A DNA stretch of 64,000 bases from Piromyces finnis (Eukaryota > Neocallimastigomycota > Neocallimastigomycetes > Neocallimastigales > Neocallimastigaceae), in NCBI GenBank assembly GCA_002104945.1, contig MCFH01000083.1, positions 62,001 through 126,000 of the forward strand. The letters are read 5' to 3'. Below are positions 10,362 through 22,700 of this stretch, one piece after another (the stretch's first letter is position 1; each line of letters opens with the position of its first letter). Both the position numbers and the translations under genes were made by a program. The notes under the pieces are model-generated. The model worked only from the letters and a program-made list of their open reading frames with translations. It did not search any database and was not told the DNA's origin.

Positions 10362-11402
10362 ACTACTGCTTCAATTGCTGCTGATGCTTTTATTGCCAAT
10401 GTCTTCCGTTTGCATGGTCTTCCTAATTCCATCATTTCTGATAGAGGCTCGCAATTTACTTCTGATTTCTGGTCAAGACTTTGTGACCTTCTTAATATCA
10501 ATCATTCATTGTCAACTGCTAACCATCCGCAGACAGATGGTCAAACGGAGAGGGTGAACGGCATATTAGAACAATATTTCCGTTGTTTTATCAATAAGAA
10601 GCAGAATAACTGGGTTGATCTTATTCCATTTGCTGAATTTGCATATAATAACACTTTACAGCAATCTATAAATCAATCCCCATTCTTTGCTAATTATGGT
10701 TTTCATCCAAAGTTCAGCTTGGAAATCCCGGCTAATGATAGACCTAGTAGAGCTGAACAAAGAGTAATTGATATGAATAAAAACTTTAAATTATTAAAAG
10801 AAAGCTTAGAAAAAGCAAAAGAAACATATAAGAAATATGCCGATATGAAAAGAATGAGTCCCCCGGAATTTGAAGTGGGAAAGAAGGTATGGTTATTGAA
10901 AGATTCTCCGGGAACTAACTTGAAGAAGAAATTAGCACCTCAAATGCTTGGTCCATTTGAAATAATTGAAAAAGTTAGTTCTCTCGCTTTTAAATTGAAA
11001 CTCCCAAAGACAATGAGATGTCATCCAGTCTTTCATGTCTCATTGTTAGAACCATACTTTGAAAACGAGTTTATAGATAGGTCTAATAGTAGGAAAAGAA
11101 ATATTCATCTTAACACAGATTTAATTGAAAAAATTCCAGAAAAAATTGAGAAGATGAAATCTGTTAATGGTGAGACATTTTATAAGTTATCGTGGAAAGG
11201 ATTTGACAAATCCACTTGGGTTTCTGAAGATCAGATCCCGGACAAACAATTAATACAAGAGTTCGAAAGAAACTCTAAAAAGTCAAAACATAAGTTGAAT
11301 GACTCCTCCATGAGAATAAGAAAGAATAAAGTTGGTAATCTAATTAAGCATAGATACCAACCATTTGTAATTGAAATTCCTTCGAGAAAGGATTCTTTAT
11401 AA
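10362..11402 (+). pseudogene. 5'-truncated Gag-Pol remnant (integrase core to chromodomain), copy C
   Basis: From CTACTGCTTC onward the sequence matches copies A and B from the middle of the integrase, after the first catalytic Asp, to the end of the polyprotein. It includes DRGSQFTSDFW, QTDGQTERVNG and the chromodomain YKLSWKGFDKSTWVS. It ends at the same TAA and leads into a 3' LTR. The frame stays open to the end, and the open frame begins in unrelated flanking DNA. Gag, protease, RT, RNase H and the front of the integrase are missing, so it is a dead fragment. It carries more differences from A and B than they do from each other. Confidence 0.9.
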
Positions 11403-11438
11403 ATTAATCTCGCAGGAGCTCGACTTAGAGAGAGAGAT

Positions 11439-12050
11439 TGTAAAGATATCAAACGCCACAGATTGATATCTTTAATGTAACTTAAGCCATAAATATCATT
11501 GTTTAAGTTACACGAATTATATTACAGAAAAAGAAAATGGGACATAATTTATTTATTAATAATTAAAGTTTAAAACAAAATAAATTATTAGTTTATTCTT
11601 AATGTTTAACAAATAAATTAAAATTCTCAATTCAAACCCCTAGTTTTAGTATTGTTTTGTAATAGAAATAGACATCTAGTATATAATTATTAAATGTTTA
11701 AATATCAATAATACATGGGCACATATTCAAATTGAATAGTACTTAATTTGAATTGCCAATTGTATTTTACTAAAAATAGTTATAGTTTAAATATTTATTA
11801 ATAATTAAGATTTTAGTGTAGATTATAAATAATAATATATAAGAAATAAATAGTTATAATATAATATAAATGTATTTAGGAAAAATATAAATAGAAGATA
11901 TTTTTCATCATTTTATCGATGTAATTGTTATTAATATAATTTCTATTATAATAAAAGATATTTTTTTAACAAAACAATTTTATATAAATCTTTAGTGTTA
12001 TTGTAATAGAATAGATATCCTAATCTATTCTTTCAGTATTCAACATTACA
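11439..12050 (+). repeat. 3' LTR of the truncated copy C
   Basis: 612 bp, begins TGTAAAGATATC and ends AACATTACA, preceded by the same purine tract (AGAGAGAGAT). It is more diverged than the LTRs of A and B: the terminal hairpin reads AACGCCACAGATT instead of AACGCCTCTGTTT, and an insertion is visible near 11680. CATTTG follows it, and CACATTTC lies just before the truncated 5' end at 10350-10357, possibly a remnant of the target duplication. Confidence 0.88.
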
Positions 12051-13986
12051 CATTTGAAGAAATACTGACATTGAACTTTGTGTACGGAATATTAGGAATG
12101 TTCCTTTGTCATATTGGTATGCCGTCTGCCCTTTTGATCACTTCAAAAAGTAGTTTCATAGAGCTACTAATGATAGGGATTGTTTTAGTTAGAAAAGCTG
12201 CGAGACCCTCTATATATGGAACAGAAGTCCCAATTAACTGTAAAGGTGTTCATTAAAATATCTTTGTTCCACTTTATCAATTTGAAACTCATCATAAGCT
12301 AAAATTCCACCAAGAAGGAACGTAAAAATATCATTCTAACTTACACATTTATACCACTATTTTATTTCTTCATACTCTTCTTTTTCATATATTTCTCTCT
12401 ACATTTTTCTTTTAGAATAAAAGCTTGTCTTTTCATTATTTTAGTTAAGCATATATACTTCTTTACTATTAAACAACAACAACAACAACGTCATTTTTGA
12501 TGGAAAAACTATTGATGGTACATATATTTAAATATGTTTCATTATAATAAAAATGAAAATATCAATTAATATTTTATATTACCATGATATATTGATTTAT
12601 ATTTATAATTAATATTACTATTTAATAAATCATAAAAAAACGTATAGGATAGTTAAGATATATTAATGATATAAATTAAACTATTTATTAATAAATATAT
12701 AATTTGTTAAATGACTATTAAACTATTCCATATAGATTAAATTTTAAAAAGTTAATAGTTCTATTTCTAATAATGTATACATTTTATTGATATTTTTTTA
12801 TATCGTTTATTATATATATTGCCTTTTTTTGCAATATTTTTTTTTTTTACTTCATTTTATGGAAATACATTATAATATACCTAAAATTAATAATACAACA
12901 TAGTACAGTACTTTTATTAATTTTCTAATAAAATATGTATTAATAAGAATATTTAATGTTTTTCCATTTCTTATGAAATAATAGAAGTTTTATATAAAAA
13001 GATGGTAGTTTTTTTTTGATGATTTAATTAACAAAAAATAAATGATTTAAACCACTTTAAATTAATCAACTATATTAACTCTATATTGATCCATATATTT
13101 ATATTGAAATTAATATATTAAATTAATTTAATTCCATTTATTTAATTAATGTCTTACAAAACCATTGGATGGATGATCTTTATCAAAAAAAAAAAAATTC
13201 AATTCAAAGAAATATTTTTACATTAAATTCAATTTAAATTTTATTATTTAATAGAGTTAATTAATTAAATAAAGATAAATGGTAATAATATATTACTGTA
13301 TATTAAAATTTTTTGATTCATATATTAATTCAATATATTATCATTATTTTAAAATATATTTTATATATTTTTTTAACTAAGGATAAAAAAATTAAATTAA
13401 ATTCAATATATTAAAAAATACACAGTAAAAAGTCTTGTCTTTTCTTTATAAATAAGAAGTATTCAAAAACTTAAAGCCATAATATAATTATTAATATTTA
13501 TTATGTTTATAAGTCATGCTAATGGACTAGTTGTATATTCAGCTAAAATATTATTGTTAATTATCATGAAACTAGACAATGACTGAAATTAATGTATTTT
13601 ACATTTACCATACATTTTAATTTATTTTACATACTTTGTTAATCCAATAAAATAGAGAGTTTGAGTTTATTTTAACCTTAATTTTTATATAAAAAATAAT
13701 ATATTAATAAAATCATAATTCATATTATTTATATTATTAATTTATTAATATATTGTATTTAAATATTTTTATTAGTGCATTGATGCTTAAAATATTAGAA
13801 ATTATAAGTATTACGTCATTCCTTTTAACTCTTTACTTTTTATATATTTCAAATATATTTTTTTTATTAAACCTTAATCTTTTTCTGACAATAAATGCAT
13901 TCATACATTCATAGTATTAAGAGTTGTTTAATTTAGGTTTATAATTATGTCAACTTTATTAATATATTTTATGATAAAGAACTACT
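12051..13986. other. AT-rich spacer with no supported gene
   Basis: Apart from a short (CAA)n run at about 12473-12488 and homopolymer or AT-rich stretches, nothing is recognisable. A minus-strand stretch at about 12060-12330 translates into interrupted peptides (for example GGILAYDEFQIDKVEQRYF) with several stops. It could be a decayed coding fragment, but I could not assign it to a family. Confidence 0.4.
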
Positions 13987-14131
13987 TGCGTTACATTCTT
14001 CTAAAACTACATGTATTTATACATTTACATTGTAGCTTAAACATATAATCAAATACAATATATACAAATGCGTTTTAATACATTTCAATACATTTGAATA
14101 CATGTGACATAACGTTTCACATATTCTAACA
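13987..14131 (-). repeat. 3' LTR of the copia-like element
   Basis: 145-bp repeat adjoining the purine tract TTTGAGGGGGAA (14132-14143, minus strand). It is virtually identical to 18260-18404; the visible difference is TAGCTT versus TGGCTT. Confidence 0.7.
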
Positions 14132-14503
14132 TTCCCCCTCAAACCTAATTTTCTACTAAGTAAAATTTGGTTTGCTGGTGAATATGTGCATTTTATTATT
14201 TCTAAACTATTAACTATAAACTAAATCTAATGTTTAAAATTTTTATATTTCATTAACTGGAATTTAAAATATTTCACATATATTATTCACTAATTGCTTT
14301 AAAGAATTTAAATATTACCCTATAACTTCGTTTTTATGGATAAACTGAAAACCTTTGTATAATTTGGTAGTATTAAAGTTTAAAATTTGGATTGGATATT
14401 CATAAATTATTATACCATCCATTAAGGATTGAAAACCCTTCCGGTTTTACATTATCCTATAAACTATATTGGTAATCTCTCTGAGATTTACACAGAATTA
14501 TAG

Positions 14504-14736
14504 ACAACACATGGTTTATCTCTTTGATTTTACGTCCTTATGACAACGCATGGTTTACCTCTTTGGTTTTACGTTTTCTTAACAACTCATGGTTAACCTT
14601 TGATTTTACGTCCTTATGACAACACATATGGATAACTCTTTTTGGTTTTACGTTCTCTTAACAACCTATGGTTAATCTTCTTGGTTTTACGTTCTTCGGA
14701 CAACCTATGGATAACTCTCTGGTTTTATGTCCTTAT
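14504..14736. repeat. Tandem repeat, about six copies of a 36-43 bp unit
   Basis: Successive units follow the pattern GACAACxyATGGTTTAxCTCT, then TTGGTTTTACGTCCTTAT. Lengths vary between 36 and 43 bp, with alternating TCCTTATG and TCTCTTA junctions. It lies near the 3' end of the copia-like element, with no reading frame through it. Confidence 0.75.
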
Positions 14737-15827
14737 AATTACAATTTTCTTTAGAATATTAGCATAATTGTATTTCAATCTATTTGTAAATACTAATTAA
14801 TAATGGTAAAATTTTAATTAAATTCTTAATAGTTATTTAGTTTATGTATATTGAATTTTAACATTTTCTTTTAGGTGTTTTTCCTTCCTTTTATGCCTTT
14901 TGTATTGATTAATTATTCTTATAATATTTAAGAATATTTTACTTTGTATTTGAAATTTTGTTCTTTTCATTTTTACATATTGAATCTTATAAATTTTTAC
15001 AATTTGAATTTCAATTCATTCTATTTATTAAGCCTTAGTTTCTATGCAATGTTTTAGTTATTTCCAATGTTTAACTAGAAACAAAAATTATTATCTTGAA
15101 TTTTAAATTTCGTATATTCACTACTTCCCCCTCAAATCTAGATGTTTAGTAATAAATACTTAGATTTGAAAATGAGAAATTTAAATTTCATAAAATTTCA
15201 TTCATTTTGCATCAAATTTTCATAATAATGAATAATTTTCCATAACATATACGATAAGTATTAATACCTATATAAATAATAAATAACATATTCTAATGTT
15301 TTCATTCATTTTTCTCAATTGCCTATCCTTTAAAATATAGTGAAATAATATTTTCATGATAATATATTTTAATGTAGTGATAATCATAGAATATCAAACT
15401 AATGAATAAAATATTCCTCAATTAAGTATTTCTTTACTTCAAATTAAAATAAGTAGATATACCAGTAAAATTATAACAAGTTAATATTGTAAGATAATGA
15501 CATTTAAAATATCGATTGTTGAAGAGAATAAAGTTCTTCTAAATTATATCGAAGTTGGCTCGGTTAATTAGAATGTCAGCTAATTGGTTGGCGATCACTC
15601 ACTACGTTGAAAGTGGCGATTTATATATGAGGTTACTAAATCACCGTAAATTATATTTTAAAACGGCGTCACAACATTCTTGAATGTTGGTAATAAATAA
15701 ATATGATGAATCAATGTCATCTAAATCTAAGGAGCCCTTACTATGAAGGTGCTACATTGTTATTGATGGGACCAAATTAAATATATATAGGTCTAAAACC
15801 ATCATTAATAATTATCTATGAATATAA

Positions 15828-15950
15828 CTCATTTCACGCTAAGTTAAATCATGATAAGTTGTTAAAATATTATTGAATATACCCATTTCACGCTAGGTTA
15901 TTCAAAGTATATATATATGTAGAATATGCTCATTTCACGCTAAGCATTTC
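15828..15950. repeat. Three spaced copies of CATTTCACGCTA
   Basis: CATTTCACGCTAAG, CATTTCACGCTAGG and CATTTCACGCTAAG occur about 50-60 bp apart inside the copia-like element, each after a short T/A/C-rich lead. A separate PPT-like stretch, CTTCCCCCTCAAA, is at 15125-15137. Function unknown. Confidence 0.5.
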
Positions 15951-16690
15951 TAACTTTAATAAATTACCTCATTTGAAATATTTGCTATGTATATTAGCAA
16001 TAACAGCCTACGGGATGAGCATTTGACCAGTAATATATTTGCTTTATAGGTAGCAATAATTTAAATAATGCTTTTGAGGCTAAATATTATCTTAAAGTAT
16101 TGTTATAATGATTTAATTCAAAGAATAGTATACTGGATTAAATTATATAATACTGATTTGAGTGAAATTATCATAAAGAAATTGATTGACATTTTCACAA
16201 GGATAGTTTCAATGTTTATTGCATAATTTCATTACAATAGGGTATTTTATACAAACTTATCAAATAATGTTTAATTATTCTAATTCATGTTTCTAATTGT
16301 ATAAATTTTATGTATTTTCTTTATGTTCTATCTTTCCTCTATGGCGGAAAGAATATTTTCTCATTAAAATAGTAGTAGTTAAAGTATTTGAATATTTCAC
16401 AAACAATTTATTTACTTGAAATAAATATGTATGCTTTCAATAACAATAATGCTATTTTATGAATGTTAATAAAACTAGTTCTTTTGAAAATAAGATGAAA
16501 TATTGGTAAATATATGTAATTATGTGTTCATGAATATTTGTGAATGGATATTTTAATAACTGGATATATGGATATTTAATGTTATTGTATGCAAATTGAC
16601 ATAATGAGTAGATCAATATCAAGTTGAATAATCTTCATGCTATATAATAAACTTTATATCTTCCTAAATTATATTTTAACTATTTTCTTG

Positions 16691-17475
16691 TCAGAAGTGA
16701 GTTCTTTGACAAATAAATTTAACAACATCTATATATGGTCTTAATAGTTCTGGAACAATTAAAACATTTTCGGTTTGATAGTTTTCGAGAGTACAGCAAA
16801 AAGTATGTCCGTTAGCACAAAGAGTACCGTTTAATAAGTGAACGTAGTTCTTAACATGGGAGTTCATCTTCTTAACACCAAACATGTTACCTAAGTTTCT
16901 AGATTGGTAATCAGTATAGTTACGACAACTATCTAATTCCTTGTATTCAGGTTGGAATGGAAAATAAGCTTAAAGATCGTGTTTCTTAGTAGCAGCATTG
17001 TTTATGACATCAGAAACAATGGCAATAACGTGATATGGAAGTTTAAGAGATTGGTAGAAATCTTCAGTAGTACTAATTAATTGTTCTAATTCTTCCCAGC
17101 TCTTTTCTGATTGACAAAAATGGATTGCTCAATCTTTTCGAATTAGTTAATGCTGGAAAAGACCCTAAGTATTTTTGCTGTGAGCACCAGCTTTCTTTTT
17201 GAAACAAATTGAATAACTAGTATCTCTGACTAATAATTACTTTTCTGGTTCACTGAACCATTTACCACCATAGAAAGTACTGATTGGTTGTTCACTAACA
17301 TTTTGGTTCTGGATCATCATTAACTTTAGAAACCATGTATAATTCTTCATCAATATCAGATAATTGAGCTGTCTTGGTCATAACATCACTCTTCATAAGG
17401 AGTGGAATTAGAATCTTTCTGTAACCACGCTTCTTAAGGAAATATAAACCATATAGGATTTCTAATTTCATCAGT
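16691..17475 (-). pseudogene. Seryl-tRNA synthetase pseudogene (class II aaRS catalytic domain, decayed)
   Basis: The minus-strand translation in shifting frames gives, in SerRS order: YFLKKRGYRKILIPLLMKS; DVMTKTAQLSDIDEELY; SEQPIS; KKAGAHSKNT followed by a stop where Trp is expected; a DFYQSL-type stretch; CRNYTDYQSRNLG; and a C-terminal block VHLLNGTLCANGHTFCC then LENYQTE and VPELLRPY. These are the class II motifs 1 to 3 of eukaryotic cytosolic SerRS. Several stops, a small deletion before SEQPIS and frameshifts break it. The N-terminal tRNA-binding arm is absent, so the copy was partial when captured or has eroded. It lies inside the copia-like element in the element's own orientation. 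Confidence 0.82.
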
Positions 17476-18259
17476 GTTAAGATCCATATTGGAGATATTA
17501 CATATTACAATTTTCAATATATATCATAATTGATAAATACTAATTTTCATAATTGTGTTCTCATATCCTTTCTTTAGATAATGGATGTAGAGATCTTTAT
17601 AAAATTTTGCTTTATTATAGAAGTAATATGGAATGCTAGGAAATATTCTTTTTGTTACATAAATTTTAAAATTATCCTGATAAATAATCTAAGCTTAAGG
17701 AACTTATTTATTCAAATTTCACATATTATATTCTTAATGTTAATACTACTATATCATATCTTCTTGAGAATAGAAGTTTTGTTACAATTGATATTATGTC
17801 TATATTCAAGGAATATTAAATTTACTGAAAGCTTTTTGTAGTTTACTATTGACGATTTGTTTTAAGCTACAAAGTTATCAAATCAATATAGTGATATAGG
17901 TATTGTTCCTTGGGGGTTTAAGCTATTTATTTATATTTAATTTGATTTGTATATTTTCTGAGTTTGTTGAATTCAAAATAATTTAAATTTTAGTAATTTA
18001 CCAGTTTTCGGAAATTTAATGTTTAAATTCTATCACTGTAGATTAACTTATATCATATTAGAAAATATACTACTTTCTATGTTTTATTTATCAGATTGAT
18101 TATTTCCTTATTTTCTATATTAAGTTACTTCGAATCTTTTATTTATGGCGAAAATAATATTTCAATCTTAAAATTTTGAAATCTCAAATTTTAGATCTCA
18201 AGATAATTTTACCAAACATAGAAAATTTCAGATTAAATAATTTAGTTCTGATAGTTACT

Positions 18260-18404
18260 TGCGTTACATTCTTCTAAAACTACATGTATTTATACATTTA
18301 CATTGTGGCTTAAACATATAATCAAATACAATATATACAAATGCGTTTTAATACATTTCAATACATTTGAATACATGTGACATAACGTTTCACATATTCT
18401 AACA
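18260..18404 (-). repeat. 5' LTR of the copia-like element
   Basis: 145-bp copy of the repeat at 13987-14131. Downstream on the minus strand comes AGTAACTATCAGAAC, a plausible primer-binding region. Confidence 0.68.
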
Positions 18405-19749
18405 TTAGAAAAACAATTTTTACAAATATAGAAATTTTTCTATATGAGTAATATATTGAAATTATTACTTTTAAGAATGGAATATTCGAAACTCTTACTA
18501 ATATTTATATAATATATAAAAAATTGTAAAAAAGCATTATTTATTAATATAGTTATTATTTACTGTACTGTTCTAATATTATGATTTACTATTTTAACTA
18601 TTATTTTAAAATAAAAATATTCATAAAAAGTCCACCTAAGTTAAGAAAAGATAAAAAAAATACTTCCTAATAAAGAAATTCTTAATAAATCAACAAAAAA
18701 TATTCAAATTTAAATGTAACCAATGATAATTGAAAAGAATATCTAAATAAAAAATTAATAAATTAAATGTAACCAATGATAATTGAAAGGAATAACTAAA
18801 TAAAAATATATATCAATTATTAGTAATATAAATTAAAAAGAATATTCATTTTTAATTAATATATTAATTATGCCATATATTATTAAAGATTTTCTTTATA
18901 TTATTATTATAATTGAATAATATATTCAAAAGGCAAATCAACAATTGCGTATTTTTTATATTAAAATATCAACAAAACTTACAAATATAATTATTATTAT
19001 TAATTATTATTATTATTACAAAGTGGATATTTATTATTATTATTATTATTTATTATTATTATTACAAAGTGGATATTTATTATTATTATTTATTATTATT
19101 TATTATTATTTATTATTAATTATTATTTACTATTTTAGTTAGCTAAAAGTTGATATATTTATTATTAATAATTAATTAACTAAAATAATAAATAATAAGA
19201 AATAGTGTGATTATTTTAAATTGCTTATATAATACTATTAAATATTTTCATTATATCTCTTGATTAAAGAAAAATAATTGAATAAAATATAATAATTATA
19301 ATAAATCATGAAAGTTATTATATTAGTAATGGAGAATATATTGTTTTACTACAAATTTAGCCAATGTATTCAATATGAATATTTTTATTTTCCTATGTAT
19401 TATTAATTTTATTGGTTATGCTTTTAACTACTATTTCTGGGGTACTGAAGTTTATTTAATTTAATATTTCAAAATAAATATTAATTAATTACAATAAATT
19501 AATAATAAATGCATTATATTAAAAATAAATAATAAATAGCTTATGAAGTTTCTAATCAAAAAAAAAATATAAATATAGAAAAAAAGTTGTATTATCTTAA
19601 ATGTAAAAAAACAAAAAAAAACAAAAAATACTATCAATTATATATAGAAAATATATAAAATCATATAAAAATAATAATTTAGTTTATATTACATAGCAAA
19701 GTTATCTTATAAAAAATAATTAATAATAGAAAAAATAATTATTTTAATA
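18405..19749. other. AT-rich spacer upstream of the ABC transporter gene
   Basis: Contains two copies of TGTAACCAATGATAATTGAAA (about 18714-18735 and 18768-18789), a TAT-triplet microsatellite with the interruption CAAAGTGGATAT repeated at about 19018-19078, and homopolymer runs. No supported gene. The promoter of the ABC gene should lie at the right end. Confidence 0.45.
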
Positions 19750-22700
19750 ATGAAAAATAAAAAAGATAAAAGTAATAAGGAAAAAAAAGTTAATAATTCA
19801 AGCGATAATAATGAAATTAAAAAGGTTTCATTTTTTGAATTATTTAAATATTCAAGTATTAGAGAAAAGTTTTTACTTCTTTTAGGAGTTATATTTTCTA
19901 TTTTACAGGGTTTATCTCTTCCATTAATGTAATAATAATAATATAAAATTTTATAAGAATTATTATATTATTGTAATATTTAATTTTATTAAAAATAAAT
20001 ATATTAAAATAAATACACTATTATATTTTTACTATTAATACAATTAAATATTGCAATACTAAACAAAAAATTAAATTCTCATCAATTAATTATAATATAT
20101 ATAATTATTTTTTAAATATAGGTATTATTTTATGGGGGATTTAATGAATGTTTTTTTTTCACTTATTGTTAATATTTCTGTAAAAAGTACTTCAGGTATT
20201 CAAGATGATAATATATTAGAAGAATTTATTAATATTGGCAATCTTAGTAATAGCACTATTCAATATGCAAAATTCGAGGAGTTTAATAAAAAATATCCAG
20301 AGATTGATACTATCACTATAGGCCAAAAATTAGGATCTTCTCAACATAGTAATACCAGTACTTTTAGCGGAAATTATCGTTTTATGCCTATTGAAGATAT
20401 TAACCATGAATTATACAAGTACTTGATTATTTACTTGGGCATTGGATTAGCATCATTTATAGCTTCATTTATTTTCTATTCATGTTTTAGTATTACATCT
20501 ACTCGTCAGGTATCTCGAATTCGTAGTTTAGTTTTCCAATCCTTGATGAAACAAGATATCTTCTGGTACGAAAAAACAAGTCCAGGTGAATTAACATCTA
20601 GAATGATCAGTGATACTATTTTAATTGAAGAAGGCATTGGTGTAAAAGTAGGCTTATTTTTACAAAATTTGACAACGTTCATTGCCTGTTATGCTATTGC
20701 ATGTATTAGCGGATGGAAGTTGACATTAAACATGGCAATTGTATTGCCAGTAATTCTTATAGCTACTATAATTATGGGTATTATTTTAACTATATATACT
20801 AAAAAATCACAGAAAGTCTATGGAGAATTGGGTGGAATTGCACAAGAAGCCTTTTCCCAAATACGTACTATTGTTTCTTTCGGTAATGAACAAAATGAAA
20901 TTGATCGTTATACTAATAAGTTAAAGCCAACAAAAAAATATGGATTTATTATTTCTCAAGTAAATGCATTAGGTGTTGGTTTTATTTTTGCAGCAGTATA
21001 TTCAATTTTCTGTGTTGCTTTTATTAAAGGTTCCCAATTTATTCACGATAATGAAATGGATAGTGGTTCTGTACTTAAAGTCTTTATGACTGTAATCATG
21101 GGATCGGGAATGTTATCAGCTTGTAGTAGCTATTTGACAGCTTTCACTCAAGCTGTTGGAGCTGCTTCAAAGTTATTTTCCATTATTGAAAGAAAACCAG
21201 AGACTGATGCAGACCAAGGGGAAATACCAAACCATTCTATTAAAGGTTCTATAGAATTTCGTAATGTTCATTTTACTTATCCATCAAGACCAGATATAGA
21301 AATCTTAAAGGGTATTAGTTTTACATGTAAGCCAGGTAAAACTATTGCACTTGTAGGTTCTTCTGGTTCAGGAAAATCTACAATCATTCAACTTTTAGAA
21401 AGATATTATAATAAAAGTGAAGGTGATATTATTATTGACGGAAAAAAAATAGAAAATTATAGTATAAAGTGGTTACGTTCACAAATTGGTTTAGTTTCAC
21501 AAGAGCCAATTTTATTTAATGCTACTATTGCTGAAAATATTTCTATAGCTTGTCCAAATGCTACCAAAGAAGAAATTGAAGAAGCTGCTAAACTAGCTAA
21601 TGCTCATGATTTTATTACTAAATTACCAAATGGATATAATACAAATGCTGGTGAAAGAGGATTACAATTAAGTGGTGGTCAAAAGCAACGTATTTGCATT
21701 GCTCGTGCACTTATAATGAACCCTAAAATCTTATTACTAGATGAAGCTACTTCGGCTTTAGATAATCAATCTGAAAAAATAATTCAATCTGCTCTAGAAG
21801 TTGCCTCTTCTGGAAGAACTACAATTGTTATTGCTCATCGTCTTTCTACTATTAAAAATGCAGACTGTATTATTGTTATGGATAAAGGAATAATTACTGA
21901 AACTGGAAATCATGATGAATTGATGATGAAACAAGGAATTTATTACAAGTTAGTAAAAAGTCAAGATATGAATGTGGTAGAAAGTGATAATGAAGAAGAA
22001 AGTGATGAAATAAAACAAGATGAAGAAGAAGAATATAAAAATAATATTAATATGAATTTTAACGATATGTTTAATAATGAGGAAAATGAAGATATCTCTA
22101 GTAAATATTTATTAAATAAACGTGAATCAACAATTTTATCTCGTATACATACTAACCTCTCTAGTAATGGTTCTATTGAATATAATAAGAATAGTAGTAA
22201 TGATACTAAAATGAAAAAATCAAAGAAAAATGGTAATAATATGGATTGGAAACGCTATTTGCATTATAATAAGCCTGTATGGTGGGCTATCTTATTAGGT
22301 GTCCTTGGATCTATTTTAACTGGTTGTATCCAGCCAGTTTATGCTTTCCTTATGGCTTCAGCTATGAATGCTTTCAATAAACAAGGTGATGAACTATTAG
22401 ACGAAGGTCGTTACTGGGGTCTATTATTTTTGTTATTTAGTGGACTTATTTTCTTTGCTTATTATTTCCAATTAAGTGGTTATGGTACTTCTGGTGAATA
22501 TTTATCTTATACCTTCCGAAAATTAATGTATAATTCTATGATAAGACAAGAAATTGGATTCTTTGATTCTAATGAAATAAATTCATTAAATAAAAGCAAA
22601 AAAAATAAAACAAATTCTATTGATACTAATAATGCTAATAATTCAGGCGGTGCTGTAAGTACAGGAACATTAACAACAAAATTAACAACTGAAACAAGTT

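Larger units (their letters stand above)
13987..18404 (-). mobile_element. Non-autonomous copia-like LTR element carrying a seryl-tRNA synthetase remnant
   Basis: Two direct 145-bp repeats (13987-14131 and 18260-18404) differ visibly at one base. Read on the minus strand they begin TGTTAGAATATG and end GAATGTAACGCA, as LTRs should. A G-rich purine tract (TTTGAGGGGGAA) abuts the downstream LTR. The segment after the upstream LTR (AGTAACTATCAGAAC) contains TATCAGA, resembling the initiator-Met primer site of copia elements. The 4.1-kb interior has no protease, RT or integrase, only a decayed SerRS sequence in the same orientation, a 39-bp tandem repeat and AT-rich DNA. No matching target duplication is visible (CTACT versus TTAGA). 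This is a LARD-like structure. Confidence 0.65.

Noticed and set aside
12071-12256. 61-codon frame
   Set aside because: Opposite to a possible decayed minus-strand coding fragment; no family and no composition support.
17581-17841. 86-codon frame
   Set aside because: Ile/Leu/Phe-rich translation of AT-rich DNA inside the copia-like element, with no motif.
18945-19142. 65-codon hydrophobic frame
   Set aside because: It is the translation of a TAT/TTA microsatellite (Tyr, Ile and Leu runs); no coding signal.
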